From NCBI RefSeq assembly GCF_003265705.1, contig NW_020312894.1:6207716-6271715 (forward strand): DNA of 64,000 nucleotides, written 5' to 3'. Within the stretch, counting starts at the first letter, position 1. Each line of letters opens with the position of its first letter. This document shows, piece after piece, positions 23,292 to 35,341 of this stretch. Source of the stretch: Callorhinus ursinus (lineage: Eukaryota; Chordata; Mammalia; Carnivora; Otariidae). The notes beneath the pieces were generated by a model. It saw nothing but the letters and a program-made list of their open reading frames with translations, made no database searches and had not been told where the DNA came from. The translations under genes and the position numbers were made by a program.

Positions 23292-25330
23292 ATGCCTAGA
23301 TTTGGGAGTAAATAACTCACTGAATTATGGGGCAGGATGGCTGGCTCAGGTCTCCCTTAATTCTTTTCAAATATATGAGACAGCTGACAGCTGTCCATTC
23401 ACCGCTCCTTGGGGGGAAACCTTCATGGCCAGGCAGAGACCGGAAGTGTCTGGGTTCCCAAGCACTGGGAGGCGTGGCCATGTTTCAAGATGCCTGCAAA
23501 CAAGTGATGGGAAAAGCAAAACAAACAGAAAGGTCCTACACGGAAGATTAGAAATGTTCATGCCAAGAGAAGACTGAGCAAAGGTAGCCAATTTTAGATA
23601 CTACACTTAATGTAAGACAAGGCAGGCCAGAAGTTCATCTGCAGTGTTGCTATTTTGTGACATTTTGAGATTGTACCCTGGTGTGATTGGTATTAACATT
23701 GTATTATCATCTTCTCTTTTAAACATATAACTTTAAAAGGATGTTTGTGTTTTCAAGTGTAATTTTATTCTACCCAAGAGGTATTTTTTTCATCCTTGCC
23801 ATATGTAATTACAAGTGAATAATGAAACTCATTAGGAAAACAAAATTCCCTTTTTAGTAATTTTCTTTACAACAAACTTTTCTGGAATACACATACCACA
23901 GTGCATACCATAATACATACCATAATACAGGACCGTTCCATAGTCTATTAGCTAATAAGGACCTTTCATCAAAGTGAAGATGGGATGTAGTTTCCAAGGG
24001 ATAAAAAGAGCATTTATTAAACTGTGCTCACAAATACATTGAGCAGGATTTCAGATTATCTCACGTCTAAACCTACTTAATGACAAGTAATCTCTCCACT
24101 ATTGTAATCGAGAAGGAACCGGATCTCTTGGACGGTGAATCTCTCTGGTTCCCTTTTGTTTGTGTTTTTACAATCCCAAATGGAAACAATACATATGTTT
24201 CCTTTTTCCACATTTTATTTTTAGAAAAGCTGGAGAATGAAATGCCTTCAGTTCAGCCACATGACTCCCATTAGCTTTAATGGGAGAAAGGCATCTTCAT
24301 GAAGGAGAAGAATCGTCCCAGAGTGTATAAATAACAGCCGGCCCGTGACCCCAGAGAGGCCTCACTACAGCACATATCAGCTGTGTCCTTGGGGGCAGGT
24401 CCTGTCCAAGTCCGACCCTACTTGGGATGAGTTGGGACTGAACCATCGGGGTCCCTTGGGAGCTCAGCACTCAGAGGCTCCAGATCTGGGCAGGGTGGGA
24501 TCTGCCCTGGCTTGTTGGGAAACCCCTTGCATCACTGATTCTCAGAGCTTTCTCTTTCTCCGTTCCAGGGTCCTCAGGTCCACCTTTGTGACCCTAGAGT
24601 GAGTCCCCTTATGACTAGACTTTTCTGAAAAATTCCAAATATTTTTATGCATGGGTTGACCTTGAATGACTGTCTGTTGGCCCTCAGTGCCTGGATTGGG
24701 TGGATCTCGCTGTGTATTCCTCTCGCCTTAGCCCACCCCAGTGGAGGTGTATAAACACCTCCATCTGACTGAAATGGTCAGGGTATCTCTGGAAGTGAGA
24801 AGGGAAAGGGAAAGGGAACGCTACAGAGGTGTCCCCTTCTACCCGCTTTTCCTTTGAAGCTCACCTGAGGGTCTCAGATCTTCTCCAACCCCTGCAGGTC
24901 ATTCAACATCCTTTTCTCTCACCCGATTCCTGGCAGAAAATCTCTAGACATGGCATAAGGAGGGAGATGGCCCATTCAAGGGACAGACCAAGGCCAGTGG
25001 GGCTGGAGAGCAGAGTCCCCTCCCCCCAGAGCCCCTGCAGGCCCAAGAAGATGGCTCAGTTTGCCCCACCTGCCATATAAAGTGACCACAAAGCATAACC
25101 CACATTGACCTTCATTGGCTCTCTAGTGAATTTGGCACAATAGGCAGGAAACAGCAGTCTGGGCATGGGGGTGGGACATGGGTCAAAGATTGAGCAGTCT
25201 TCCTGCCTCTCTGTCTGTCCTTGGGTGTGTATTTTTTCCCCCTGGATTTGAAATAAAGGACAAAGTCCATCCATATCACTTTTAAGTTTGTGCCTTAGTT
25301 AGGAGCTGGGTAAACTCTAACAAAGGCTCA
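23292..25330. other. Intron, no gene recognised
   Basis: Contains a small tandem of 'cataccataata' near 23900-23930. No exon, RNA gene or confident repeat. Confidence 0.4.
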
Positions 25331-25339
25331 CCCTTGCAC

Positions 25340-25530
25340 AGTGCTTTATTCTCTTTGAGTGTGAACATTATCCCATTTCGTCCTCACGGAGCAGGATGAT
25401 TATCATCCCGTTGTATAGGTGAGTGACTTAAGGCCAGATGGGCTTGGTGATCTGCTGCATAGTCACACAGTTAATGGGAGGCAAACCCAGGCTGGAGCAG
25501 ATCACAGATCTCTGGTGTGCATTCTGAATT
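25340..25530 (-). mobile_element. MIR SINE, antisense
   Basis: 'cattatcccatttcgtcct', 'gtatagg', 'agtcacacagttaatggga' and 'caaacccaggctgg' follow the reverse MIR consensus (normally 'catttaatcctcacaa' and 'ggtcacacagctagtaag'). Confidence 0.7.
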
Positions 25531-25885
25531 CTTCCTGTCATTTGTATTCCAAGTGCCTTCCGTCTCTCTGAAATGATGTCATGTTGCAAACTTGGCCATC
25601 TGAGGGACCATGCAGCTACCTTGTTAACAGAGCTGACCTTGGTGGGATTCTCAGTAGCTCATGACCCATCTCTACTCACCAGCAGATTGCCAGAAACTGG
25701 AAACCGAGCTGAGATGCATCAGGGTGTTTTAATAAATACAGAGCAGGATTTTACACACATGCTTATGTCATTTCTGGTACTTCAACAAATACAGAGATAG
25801 GGAGTCACATTACAGAGTTACTGAGAAGTGACTTTCAACCATATGAAAAACTGTAACCCTGGGAGGGTTTTTTAACCTCTCACAA
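25531..25885. other. Intron, nothing recognised
   Basis: No exon, RNA gene or identified repeat. Confidence 0.35.
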
Positions 25886-25887
25886 AT

Positions 25888-26015
25888 GACCGTTTTTTTT
25901 TTTTAAACATTCAAATTTAATATAATTCTAGACTTATAGGAATGGTGCAAATAAAATACAAAGAGTTTTCTTGCAACCCTCACCCTGCTTCCCCTGATGC
26001 TAACAAGTAAGACGT
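25888..26015. mobile_element. L1M 3' UTR-like fragment
   Basis: 'ttgcaaccctcaccctgct' followed by 'tcccctgatgctaacaagt' resembles the common old L1 3' UTR phrase 'cacccagcttcccctaatgttaac', as in the fragment at 5640. Short, with a T run at the left end. Confidence 0.45.
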
Positions 26016-26940
26016 TGACAATGACCATTTTAAAAACGAATTTCTTAAATCAAGCTCCAGTGCAACTTATAGACCCACTGCTTGAAAACCCACTTTTTAA
26101 AGGGCCGTAGTTACTCTACAGCTTGACCCAAAAGACTTCTTTGAAAGTCATCAAGATGAGAAACAAAGATGGCTCAGAGTTTGTAGGAACTGGATAGAAC
26201 CAGTGGGAAATGTGACTTCCCTTCCTAAGAGAAGCTTTGGAAAACCTGATTGGGGTTTTTAGACTAAGATGTTAAAAGCCCAACGAAAACCAATCAACTC
26301 TCTTTATCTTTTTTTTTCCCCTACCATGTTGAAATCAAGAATAAGTTGAATATCCTGACCAAAAAAAAAAAGAGGGGGAGGCAGTGGTATGGGAGGAAAA
26401 AAACAAAAAACAAAAAACAGCGCATCCTACACTAATTGAGTATAATTTGCTGCCAGTGGTTCAAGTTTATATAAAACAATGCTCAGCTGCATTAGCTGAA
26501 CATTTGAAATTGTCAGAAGGAAGTTAGTTACTCTCCCAGCCAACATGAAACAGCTAGAAAGAATAAAAGTACATGGGGTCTCTCTCCTTTCCCCAGGCTC
26601 GTATATTAGGCATCAGCTCAGATAAAAGCTGGTAATCTGTAACAATTTTGCCTTCCCCACATTGCTCTAAAATGACAATTTTTAATAAGACAATGGTAAG
26701 TTTATTTTCACACACACAAAAATATCCTTCCCCTCTGTGGGCATAAGGAAAATGCTGGCTAGATGCAAATACTGTGGCTGTTAAGAAACAGTTAAACATA
26801 GTTCCATTTTTCTGTACCTAAGTGATCTCTCAGGGCAAGCCCATAAACTAAATATGTTTTGTTTCTCATGAATTACTCTCCGAGACGAGAAATAAATAAT
26901 GCAGGAAGTCCACTTTAAATGGGAGTAGTGGGAAAACAGA
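26016..26940. other. Intron, nothing recognised
   Basis: AT-rich sequence with several A runs. No exon or repeat family recognised. Confidence 0.35.
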
Positions 26941-27110
26941 GCATTTGTCTGGTGTGACACCACCTGTTTATTTCATTGGGCCATGATGGTCATTCAGGAG
27001 GGAACGGGAATGGTCATTCAGGAGAGAGCATTTGTCTGGTGTGACACCACCTGTTTATTTCATTGGGCCATGATGGTCATTCAGGAGGGAACGGTCATTC
27101 AGGAGGGCGT
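26941..27110. repeat. 87-bp tandem duplication
   Basis: The block starting 'gcatttgtctggtgtgaca' at 26941 restarts at 27028, an 87-bp period. The two copies look identical through 'tcattcaggagggaacgg'. Inside each unit 'ggtcattcaggag' is itself repeated, and the second copy is slightly shorter. Not a known transposon. Confidence 0.9.
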
Positions 27111-28270
27111 GTATAAGCCTCGCACCTACGTGATGAAAGCGGAGAAAGCCAACCAGCCTCAGGGTCTCTCTGCACGTTGACTGCGGTCTGGCCAGCCCTA
27201 ACTCAGGCTCTTTGTGTTGCTTGATATAGTCTTCGTTACTATTTTCGAGTTTTTTCTCTTTGCTGCTTCTCTTCAGAGGCCCTTGGGGAGTCTCTCCAAT
27301 TCTGATTTTCAAAAACAGTTCTTCAAAGGGCACAGCATTCTTAGAAGAAGATACATACGGGACCATGTGTTTCCAACCGAGTTTGGTCTGACATGACTGA
27401 GGTTTGTACAGAGTGTCTGAGAAAACCAGAAAAATGACATCAGCCCCGCAAGAAAGGGCTTCCGGCAATCCCAAGAGCACTGAGAAGTAGAACCCGGAAC
27501 TTTTCCACGGGAATCCTCCAAGTACAATTCACTGCTTTCCTGACATGGAACCCTTGGAGGTATTTATAGCTTCCCCAGATGATGTTTCCAGATCTTGTAA
27601 GGGAAACGAGTGTCTGACTGGGGTTGGAGGGAGGAACAGGACTGACTGGGAGAGGCAGGAAGTGCAGGTATTGTGTATCAGGCAAGACTGTCTCCTTCCT
27701 GACCCCAGCCCCACTGAGCAGCAAAACAGGGCTTCCTGACGGCCGGGGACCCGAGAGCACCAGGGGAAGTTGCCTGGGAGAACTGGAAAGCATCTTGAGA
27801 AAGGGGATTCTGCAGGCAGAGCCCTCAGCCGTATTATCGGACCTCTAACTTTATACCCCACACTTTTGGCCCCGGGCTTTCAGCGTATATATTAAGCACT
27901 TCAAATTGGCTCTTTAATTGTGTTTATTTTCTTCACAACTGAGCATGAAATCAATCCGTTTCCGGCTTGAGTCCAGTGACCACAGAGTGGAGGTTAAAGA
28001 TTTGCTGCTTCCAGGACCTGACGATTCCCATCTTCATCGTAATTGTATTAAATGAGTCCTAAGCAGGTTCATGCAACTATTTTCCACTCCCTTTTCGTAA
28101 AGTAGGGAAAATGTATATATTCAAATTATGGCCAGAAAACAGCAGTCCACACCACAATGGCTATCTCGCTAATGCTGAAGGCAGCATCACCCTGCAGGGG
28201 TTCTTTTGGTCCGCTGTGGTGCCAACTTTCAGCATCCAAGTATGGAAGCTATTGAGGGGTGCTCTAAAAT
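27111..28270. other. Intron, no gene supported
   Basis: A 141-residue minus frame (27055-27480) and a 117-residue one (27440-27793) are open but have no known domain; the first runs through the tandem duplication. I treat them as chance. Confidence 0.4.
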
Positions 28271-28282
28271 GTAGGGACATTA

Positions 28283-28490
28283 GGGCACCGGGGTGGCACG
28301 GTCAATTAAGTGTCTGACACTTGGTTTCGGCTCAGGCCGTGATCTCAGAGCCCTGGGATCCTGCCCCATGTCAGACTCTGCACTCAGCAGGGAGCCTGCT
28401 TGAGATTCTCTCTCTCCCTCTTCTTCTGCCCCTCCCCCACCCTCTCTCTTTCTCTCTCAAATAAATAAATAAATCTTTAATAAATGACTA
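28283..28490 (+). mobile_element. Older CAN-SINE, sense
   Basis: Head 'agggcaccggggtggcacg', then 'ggctcaggccgtgatctca', 'ccctgggatcctgcccca', a CT-rich stretch, and a tail of AAATAAATAAAT. Diverged from the young consensus at the A and B box positions, so it is an older copy. Confidence 0.82.
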
Positions 28491-28704
28491 AATAAAGTGT
28501 AAGAACGTCAAGATCTGCCTGTATGTGGACTGCCCAGGGGCTAACGCCAGATCACTTGAAAGGGATTAAGGCCTAATCTAGTCGGATGAGCCTTCACTTG
28601 CTGATTTAGCTGACGTCTCCCCACACCCCCTGAACTGCCTGGAAGTGTTAGTATCATTAGAGATGTTTTGTGTTCTGCTGCCTTTGGCTTTCAGATGTTG
28701 TTTT

Positions 28705-28903
28705 CTTTTTTTTTTTTTAGTTTAAGATTTTATTTATTTGACAGAGACCCAGCAAGAGAAGGAACACAAACAGCGGGAGTGGGAGAGGGAGAAGCAAGCT
28801 TCCCGCCGAGCAGGGAGCCCGATGCGGGGCTCGATCCCAGGACCCTGGGATCCTGACCTGAGCCAAAGGCCGACGCCCAATGACTGAGCCACCCAGGCGC
28901 CCC
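28705..28903 (-). mobile_element. CAN-SINE, antisense
   Basis: T-run, 'aagattttatttatttgac', 'gcggggctcgatcccagga', and head end 'ctgagccacccaggcgccc'. 'gatgtt' plus T-runs on both sides may be the target-site duplication. Confidence 0.88.
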
Positions 28904-29325
28904 TGGATGTTTTTTTCTACATCACTTTGACCACATTCATTAGCTAGAAGACCCTGCTAGGCTCTGTCAACCAGCTCCCACATATCAGATTCGCTCACTG
29001 GTCATTTGGACTTCTCAGAGCAGGTGCTCAGTTCAGCGCTGGCATCAAAACTGGCTGTTTGGGGGGTTGACCTATGGTCTGCCCAAATGCGAATCCAAGT
29101 GATGTCTGTGCATTCTACAGCAGGGCTCTTATTCCCTGCAGGCTTAAGAGTTGTCCCTCTTGCCCTGAGCTTGCTTTCTCACCTCTGTCTGACAAGAGCA
29201 AATGGGTCGATGATTTCAGCAAGGTCTGGCCAGACTGTCTCCTGAGCCCACTAGAGTGGTCTCCTAGTGTGGGGATTTCCTGGCCGGAACGTGAGTTCAT
29301 ATGTGGTTCTGCTGGGTATCGCAAG
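28904..29325. other. Intron, nothing recognised
   Basis: No exon, RNA gene or repeat recognised. Confidence 0.35.
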
Positions 29326-29329
29326 GTTC

Positions 29330-29600
29330 CCATTTTGTAAGTCTTTGTGTTAAAAGTCTTCTTTTAATAGATGAGTTCAGTCCATTTGCATTTATTAATA
29401 CGACTGATGTTTGATGTCATCATCATAATTTTATAATTATTTGTATTTTGTTATATTTACTATATTTCTTTTTCTCTAAGATAAACTCTTTGTTTTTTTT
29501 ATTTGCAATTTTTAGGGGTACTTAAGAAGGTTTGTATCTTTGTTCTTGTGGTTATATTTGTACTTAGACCCGTTAAAATTTCCTTTGTCCCTACTCTGAG
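29330..29600 (-). mobile_element. L1M fragment (near the ORF2 start)
   Basis: 'gagttcagtccatttgcat' followed by 'ttattaatacgactgatg' corresponds to the antisense sequence ahead of L1 ORF2 (in the young copies: 'gcccatttacattcagggt'). Confidence 0.55.
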
Positions 29601-29879
29601 AATAGTTGAAGGGGGATCAGAAAATCTAGGAAACCAGGAGGCTGACTGTGGTTTCATCTTTTAAGATATTCTTTCACATTCTTGCTCTTATGGGCACGTG
29701 GCAGGACTGCATGTCCCTCCGCTTGGACATTATACTTTGGCTGATGAAAATCTGAGTGATTGGAGGACTTGTGAGTAGATGCCCTGACGGGTGAGTGTGC
29801 AGAATGTCTGCCTCAGCGGTTACGAAGCACATGTCAAGGTCCTGTGGACAGTGATATGCTGAGACTTGGCCATGGAACT

Positions 29880-30060
29880 TGTGCTGTACCTTCCTGGGGA
29901 TTGGTTCAAATGTAGATTCTGAGTCAGTAGGTCAGAGGGAGGGTCTGAGGTTCTGTGTCTTTAAAGTTCCCAGCTGGTGTCAGGGATGGGGTTCGTTGAT
30001 CACATTTTTAGTGGCAAGGTGCTGAGCCATAAAACTTTGTTTTTGTTTTTTGTTTAACTT
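29880..30060 (+). mobile_element. MER5A-type DNA transposon, sense
   Basis: 'gattctgagtcagtaggtc', 'gagggtctgaggttctgtg', 'ttaaagttcccagctggtg' match the MER5A core ('tctgattcagtaggtctgg', 'caagttcccaggtgatgc'). A non-autonomous hAT-Charlie element. Confidence 0.6.
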
Positions 30061-30078
30061 CCATAGAGCCTAATCTAG

Positions 30079-30250
30079 TTGCTCTCAATGTGTGGTTCCT
30101 GGAACAACAGCCTCAGCATGACCTGGGAACTCAGAAATGCACATCTGGGCCCCACTCTGGACTTAGTGAGTGGGAAACCCTGGAGCTGTGCCCCAGATTC
30201 TGGTTTTTAACAAGACTTCCTTGTGATTCAGAGACATGTTACCACTACCC
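30079..30250 (-). mobile_element. MER5A-type DNA transposon, antisense
   Basis: 'gctctcaatgtgtggttcc', 'cagcatgacctgggaactc', 'ctgggccccactctggac', 'gattctggtttttaacaag' match MER5A in reverse. Together with the copy at 29880 it forms an inverted pair separated by about 20 bases. Confidence 0.7.
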
Positions 30251-30900
30251 AGCTGCTCCAGACCCATGCCCTGATGGATGGGGGTTGTATCACTTAGGAC
30301 TTGCGTGTAGCTTTGAGTAACTAGATATCTATAAAGCTGTGGCTTAAAAATGCAAGAATTTATTTTTGTTGTAAAAGAAGTCCAGAGATGGGCAGTCTGA
30401 GGCAGATATGGCAGGCTGACAATGTCATCGGGAGCCCAGGCCTCTGGTTTCCTGCTCTACTTTCCTTCAGATCTGACTCCTTACTAAGCTCATAGGATAG
30501 TTGCTGGGACTCCAGCCATCACATCCACATCCTCAGTAAATACCAGCTGAATGGTCCTTCTTGAGACCTTACAGAGGTTCTCCCAAAGGAGTTCTGCTAT
30601 TATGTCACTGGCCAGATCAGTAGCCTATGACACCAAAATCTTGGTTTTAGCTGGGCTCATGGCCATCTTGAACAAAATGAGGATTCTCTAAGAAAAAAGA
30701 CAAAATGGAGTTTGGGTAGGAAGCCAGCCAGTCTGCCACAGAAGTGGTGGGGACTTGAGGTCTTAGTAATGAAGATTGGATGGCCTGGAGAAAGTAGCAT
30801 CCTGTGAGCTGGAAGAGTTAGCGGATAGAGTCAGAGAGCAGGAGGTTTCCATTTACTGATTGGGAGAAGCAGCTGCTCTGGGTGCAGATACATTCCAGGT
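30251..30900. other. Intron, nothing recognised
   Basis: No exon, RNA gene or repeat family recognised. Confidence 0.35.
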
Positions 30901-30929
30901 ATGGAATGTGATTGTAGGAGTGGGAGCTG

Positions 30930-31195
30930 GAGTGGAGGTGATGTCACTGATTGTAGGAGGGGCATTGCAGCGGAGGTGATGGTCACGATTGTGGGAGGTG
31001 GGCTGTAGAGGAGGTGATGTCATTCATTGCAGGATTGGGAGTGGAGGTGATGGTCACTGGCTGTAGGAGTGGTGGGCTGTAGTGGGGGTGACGTCACTGG
31101 TTATAGGCATGGAGGTGTCTTCACTGGCTAAAGGAGCAGGAGTGATGTCACTGGCTGTGGACGTGAAGGTGACGGTCATTGGTTGTAAGAGGGGG
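30930..31195. repeat. Degenerate minisatellite with CRE-like sites
   Basis: Repeats of the type 'ggaggtgatgtcactg...ctgtaggag' recur about eight times. TGATGTCA, TGATGGTCA or TGACGTCA cores start near 30939, 30977, 31015, 31048, 31089, 31143 and 31170, with a weaker one at 31115. Spacing is 26-41 bases. The copy at 31089-31096 is the full palindromic CRE TGACGTCA. Open frames across it are artefacts. Confidence 0.8.
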
Positions 31196-31204
31196 GCTGA
31201 CATT

Positions 31205-31315
31205 GATGGCCCTTGGCATGAGGGCAGGAATTATGTTGTTTTCACTGCTGCATCCCAAGTGCCCTATAACAGTGCCTGGCACATAGTAGGTGCTCAGTAA
31301 AGTGTTGTTGAAGAT
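31205..31315 (+). mobile_element. L2 3' end, sense
   Basis: 'atgagggcaggaattatgt', 'cactgctgcatcccaagtg', 'cagtgcctggcacatagta' and 'ggtgctcagtaaagtgttg' are the classic L2 3' terminus. Confidence 0.8.
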
Positions 31316-31438
31316 CAAGAGGTCAGGCATTTTCTTTGAGAGAGCAGGAGAGACCAAAAAGAAGCCTTGTTTTCTCCTCTGGAGTACTGAAACCTCAGAT
31401 GAAGGTGATGGGGTAAGACCTGGAAGCCCCTGGCTGCA

Positions 31439-32087
31439 CCACACACACACATACACGCAAACACACACACACACACACGCATGCACGCTCACACAGATGA
31501 GTGCATGCACATACATAAATACACTAACACATACACTAATGCACACACAAATGCATGGGCACATGCACCCCACACACTAACACACACACACACACGAGTG
31601 CATGAGCACATAACACACACTAACACATGCACACATGCAGACACATGTACACGCATGAGTGCATGCACACATGCAGACACACATGCAGACACACACGAGT
31701 GCATGCACACGTGCACACACTTACACATGCAGACACACGTACACACGAGTGCATGCACACATGTACACACACACTAACACGCACATATGCAGACACACGT
31801 ACACACATGAGTGCATGCACACATGCACAGCCACACACTCACACTAACATGCACACATGCAGACACGTACACACGAGTACATGCAGGCACACGCACACAT
31901 GCAGACACACGCACACACATGCAGACACACATACACACGAGTGCATGCACACATGCATACACACTAACACGCGTGCACATGCAGACACATGTACACACAT
32001 GCAGACACATGTACACACATGAGTGCATGCACACATGCACACACTCACACACACATACACTCACACTAACACAAATGTACGCACACA
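31439..32087. repeat. (CA)n-rich complex tandem array
   Basis: About 650 bases of CA with a recurring higher-order unit: 'gagtgcatgcacac', 'atgcagacacac' and 'gtacacacgagtg' in changing order. Every frame encodes His/Thr/Cys/Val-rich low-complexity sequence, which explains the many open frames on both strands; none is a gene. Confidence 0.93.
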
Positions 32088-32655
32088 TGCCCAGCAGGCA
32101 TTTCACTCTGCAGGAGCCTTGACTAAGATTCTCCTCTGCTGCTCCCTTTGACACCTGGCAGATTGCTTTGATTTTCTTTTTAATCAATTTTTAACGTGCG
32201 GCATTACCTGCTTGGTAATTGTCAGAGCACCCAAGAAAAGCAAGAATAGGAGGTGAGATAAAAGCCTGCCAGAATTATCAAGCAAAATGGAAAGAGCGGC
32301 TATCAACAGCCATAAACCTCTCCAAACAATAGTATATTAATGAACCTGCATGTTTATGTTATCACTGGTGTGGAAGTGGGTGATCCTGTCTAGTTATAGG
32401 TGATAGCCGTAATGGAAAAGAAAGAAATAAAGGGAAAAGTAATTATTCTACAGGAAATGTGCCCTACTTCCCAGAGAAAATCATTGTGAACATTTTTGAG
32501 TGACAGCTTGTCAGTGATTTTAATTTTTTGTATGTTTTCTTACACTTCAAATTTGATCATTTATTGCTTTTGTAATTTGAGAAAAGTTTTTTAAAGTAAG
32601 TGTGCTTTAATGTGAAAATTATCTTCCCAAATGGTTGCTTTGGGGAACTTTAGCA
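32088..32655. other. Intron, possibly conserved noncoding
   Basis: Unique AT-rich sequence without recognised repeats. 32190-32350 holds several TAAT, ATAAA and AATTAT motifs. Confidence 0.3.
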
Positions 32656-32657
32656 TC

Positions 32658-32853
32658 TTTTTTTTTTTAAGATTTATTTATTCATTATTTTAGAAAGAGA
32701 GAGAGCATGAGCATGAGTGGGAGGGGCAGAGGGAGAGGGAGAGAGAATCCCAAGCAGCCTCCACACGGAGCCTGACACGGGTCTCAATCTCACGACCTGA
32801 GCCGAAACCAAGAGTCCAATGCCCAACCCACTGCGCCACCCAGGCACCACACC
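32658..32853 (-). mobile_element. CAN-SINE, antisense, diverged
   Basis: T-run then 'aagatttatttattcatta', GA body 'gggaggggcagagggagag', 'cctgagccgaaaccaagag', and head end 'gcgccacccaggcacca'. Flanked by 'tagcatc' on both sides (32651 and about 32856), a short possible duplication. Confidence 0.82.
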
Positions 32854-35341
32854 CCTAGCATCAAGTTTTAAGAAATGGCTTAAAATGTGCTTTTCCTGTG
32901 CTTCAGGAATAGAAATCATGTTTTGGGATAAAAGATTATGGACTATCCAATGACCTGGGGACTGTCTTTCCTGAGTGTAAGGTAGATAGGTGTAATCAAG
33001 TCATCACCTGGAACTTGTGTCTCTTGATCATCACTTGCAATGTGTTCAAGGTGACCGTGTTACAGAAAACAGACAGGCATATATGTGTGTGCGTACACAT
33101 GGGCATGCGTTTTATTTCTGTCTTCCAAATACTTTTTGTATGTTCTGAGACTTTTGTTCATCAGCCTTAAGACCTCTAGGATTATGACGTAATTGGAAAA
33201 ACAGCTCTATTTATCCAGTGTCCTTTCTAGATAGTCTCTGGGAGAGGGGAGATATTACCCAGAGATTTCTCTTCGCAGGAATTGCATATATGAGCCTTTG
33301 CTGTAAATGAGACTTACGTGCACCGTTTCCCACATGGTATTTTGAAACTTGACCCTGGAACAATGGCAATGGACATAGTGCGTTTTTCCCTTGCTCTCTT
33401 AATACAGAGGTCTTCCGATCCCTGTGCAGGCATATTTGTATCCATATAGACATCTTAACAACATAACCGCTCTCCCCTCCCCCACTGTGTGCCGATGTTC
33501 CAGAAGGGGAAGGCTCTGTCACGGATGATAGCTGCTGCCCCCACTTACAAGTCCGCTGCATTTCTTGGTGGCCGCCCCCTCCCCCGTGGAGTCTACTTCT
33601 TTAGGGAGAGACAGGGTTCTGATGTTTGGTGCGTATAACAGAGGAGAGCTGTTTACTGTCTAGGAAGGGCTAGCATGGGCAGGAAGTCTCATTTCTGGGG
33701 AAGGAAAGGGCTTCGTTCCTCATGCGTTTCCTCTGGCCCAGCCACCTTGGGACGCCCTTTCATTCTTACCCTCTGCTTCTTACATTGCCAGTCTATTCTG
33801 CTGGGCTCTCCCTTTTCATCTCTTTTCTCTTCCCCTGTGCAGCAGCTCTAGCTGGGTGGCTTGGCTCTGGGGCTTGCGGCCCCCATCCTCTCTGCCGGGA
33901 GCTGTTTATCCCATTTGCTGCCCGCCCCCCCTCCCCTCCCTGGACTCCCTTCCTAGGCCGCAACAGCTCCTCATAGAAACTGAACAGAAATATGCTGAAA
34001 CAATTCTCAGCTGCTTTTAAACAGAAGTCTGGATTGGGTGGGATGCAGGGTCCCACGTGGAGACCCATTTCCACGTGAGCTTTCACCTGCAGCCCAAAGA
34101 TGAAGCCTTGAGTAAAAAAGACGAAACATCCACCAGCCTTGCTCATTGCAAAATGCTCTTCTTTATTTCCTCTCTTGGTAGTTTCTTGGTGGGCCACCAA
34201 TTGACTTTCTTTAATTTCACCTTCTGCATATTGTAACTGGAGGTAGTTGGAGGATTTCTCTCTCTTTGGTGAAAGGAGCAAAGCCCTTGCTGAAGAAGTC
34301 GTGTGCTATTGAGTGTCCATGGTGCCACCTCCCCTCTCCCTGCAATAGCCTCTGTGTCCAAAAATTAGCATGTCTTGTGCAGAGAATGCCCTATCTTTCC
34401 CTCAGCGGCAGCCTCCTGGGTCCCTGTGCCAAAACTGGAGACAGTGAAGTCCTGCCGAAAGCAAGGAGAGTCTTGCAGTTGACCCCAAGATACCACGCAG
34501 AGTGGCTTTCTGACTGATTGACACACAGTCCTGTCAAGCTCACGTCTTTGGTTTCCAGTGAGATGCAGTGCTTATGGGGTTTGCAGGAGGAATTAGGGAA
34601 ACTGTATAGAAAATTCAGACATAAGAGCTTTAATAAGGTGGTGATGGGGGAGGGCAGTCGGGGCTACAGTGCAAATAACATTGTCCTTTAGGAGATCCTC
34701 AGACTCACCCTGTAGTTTAGAAACTCATGTTTATATCCATGACCCAGAAACATCGACAGAAGCTTCAATTACTCTGTTTCTAAGACCCAGTCATTTGTAA
34801 GAAGGTCCAACTTTCGAGGGGAGAAATATCCCCAGCAGGAACATTGAAATATGGGAGGAAATGTATGCCTTGGATTCAAGGAAGCCAGCCTTGATCAGAA
34901 ATGTCTCTTTGGCTAATTGGCTGGGTTCGGTCTGTTTTAAGAAGGCAGGAAGGTGCACAGAGGTAGCCCAAACCCTTAGAGAGGACCATCCTAGGAGCTG
35001 AGTTCCATCTTCAACGCCAAAACACCTAAAACAAAATCTAAACTAATTTGGAGATAAATGACTCTAAAATGTATTCTGTATGTGACTTACCTGCCTTGGG
35101 CTATTCAGCATCCCCTAGACAACTGTCCTCTCTGGCTCATGTGTGTGTTTTCCTGTTTTATTAATTCGCTCTTTCTTTGCGATTCACTGACAGAATCTGG
35201 ATGCTGTGCGGGTCCTTCTCTTTAGCAACCACTACTCATTTTCTAGCTTCTGTTGTGAGTCAAGTTGTCATAGGTAGGACTGTAGGCCAGTGGGGGGATA
35301 ATAGCTCAATATGGGCTCACCTAAGAACATAAAAGATTGTA
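32854..35341. other. Intron, no gene supported
   Basis: About 2.5 kb without recognised repeats. A 162-residue minus frame (33793-34281) contains a protein-like stretch (34150-34280) but no domain I know and no clear splice sites. Confidence 0.35.

Noticed and set aside
27055..27480. 141-residue minus-strand open frame
   Set aside because: Runs across the 87-bp tandem duplication and has no recognisable domain.
31148..32187. Several 60-140 residue His/Thr/Cys-rich open frames on both strands
   Set aside because: The CA/TGCA array is open in many frames by composition; no gene signals.
33793..34281. 162-residue minus-strand open frame with a protein-like N-terminal stretch
   Set aside because: No known domain, no convincing splice borders, and composition changes halfway.
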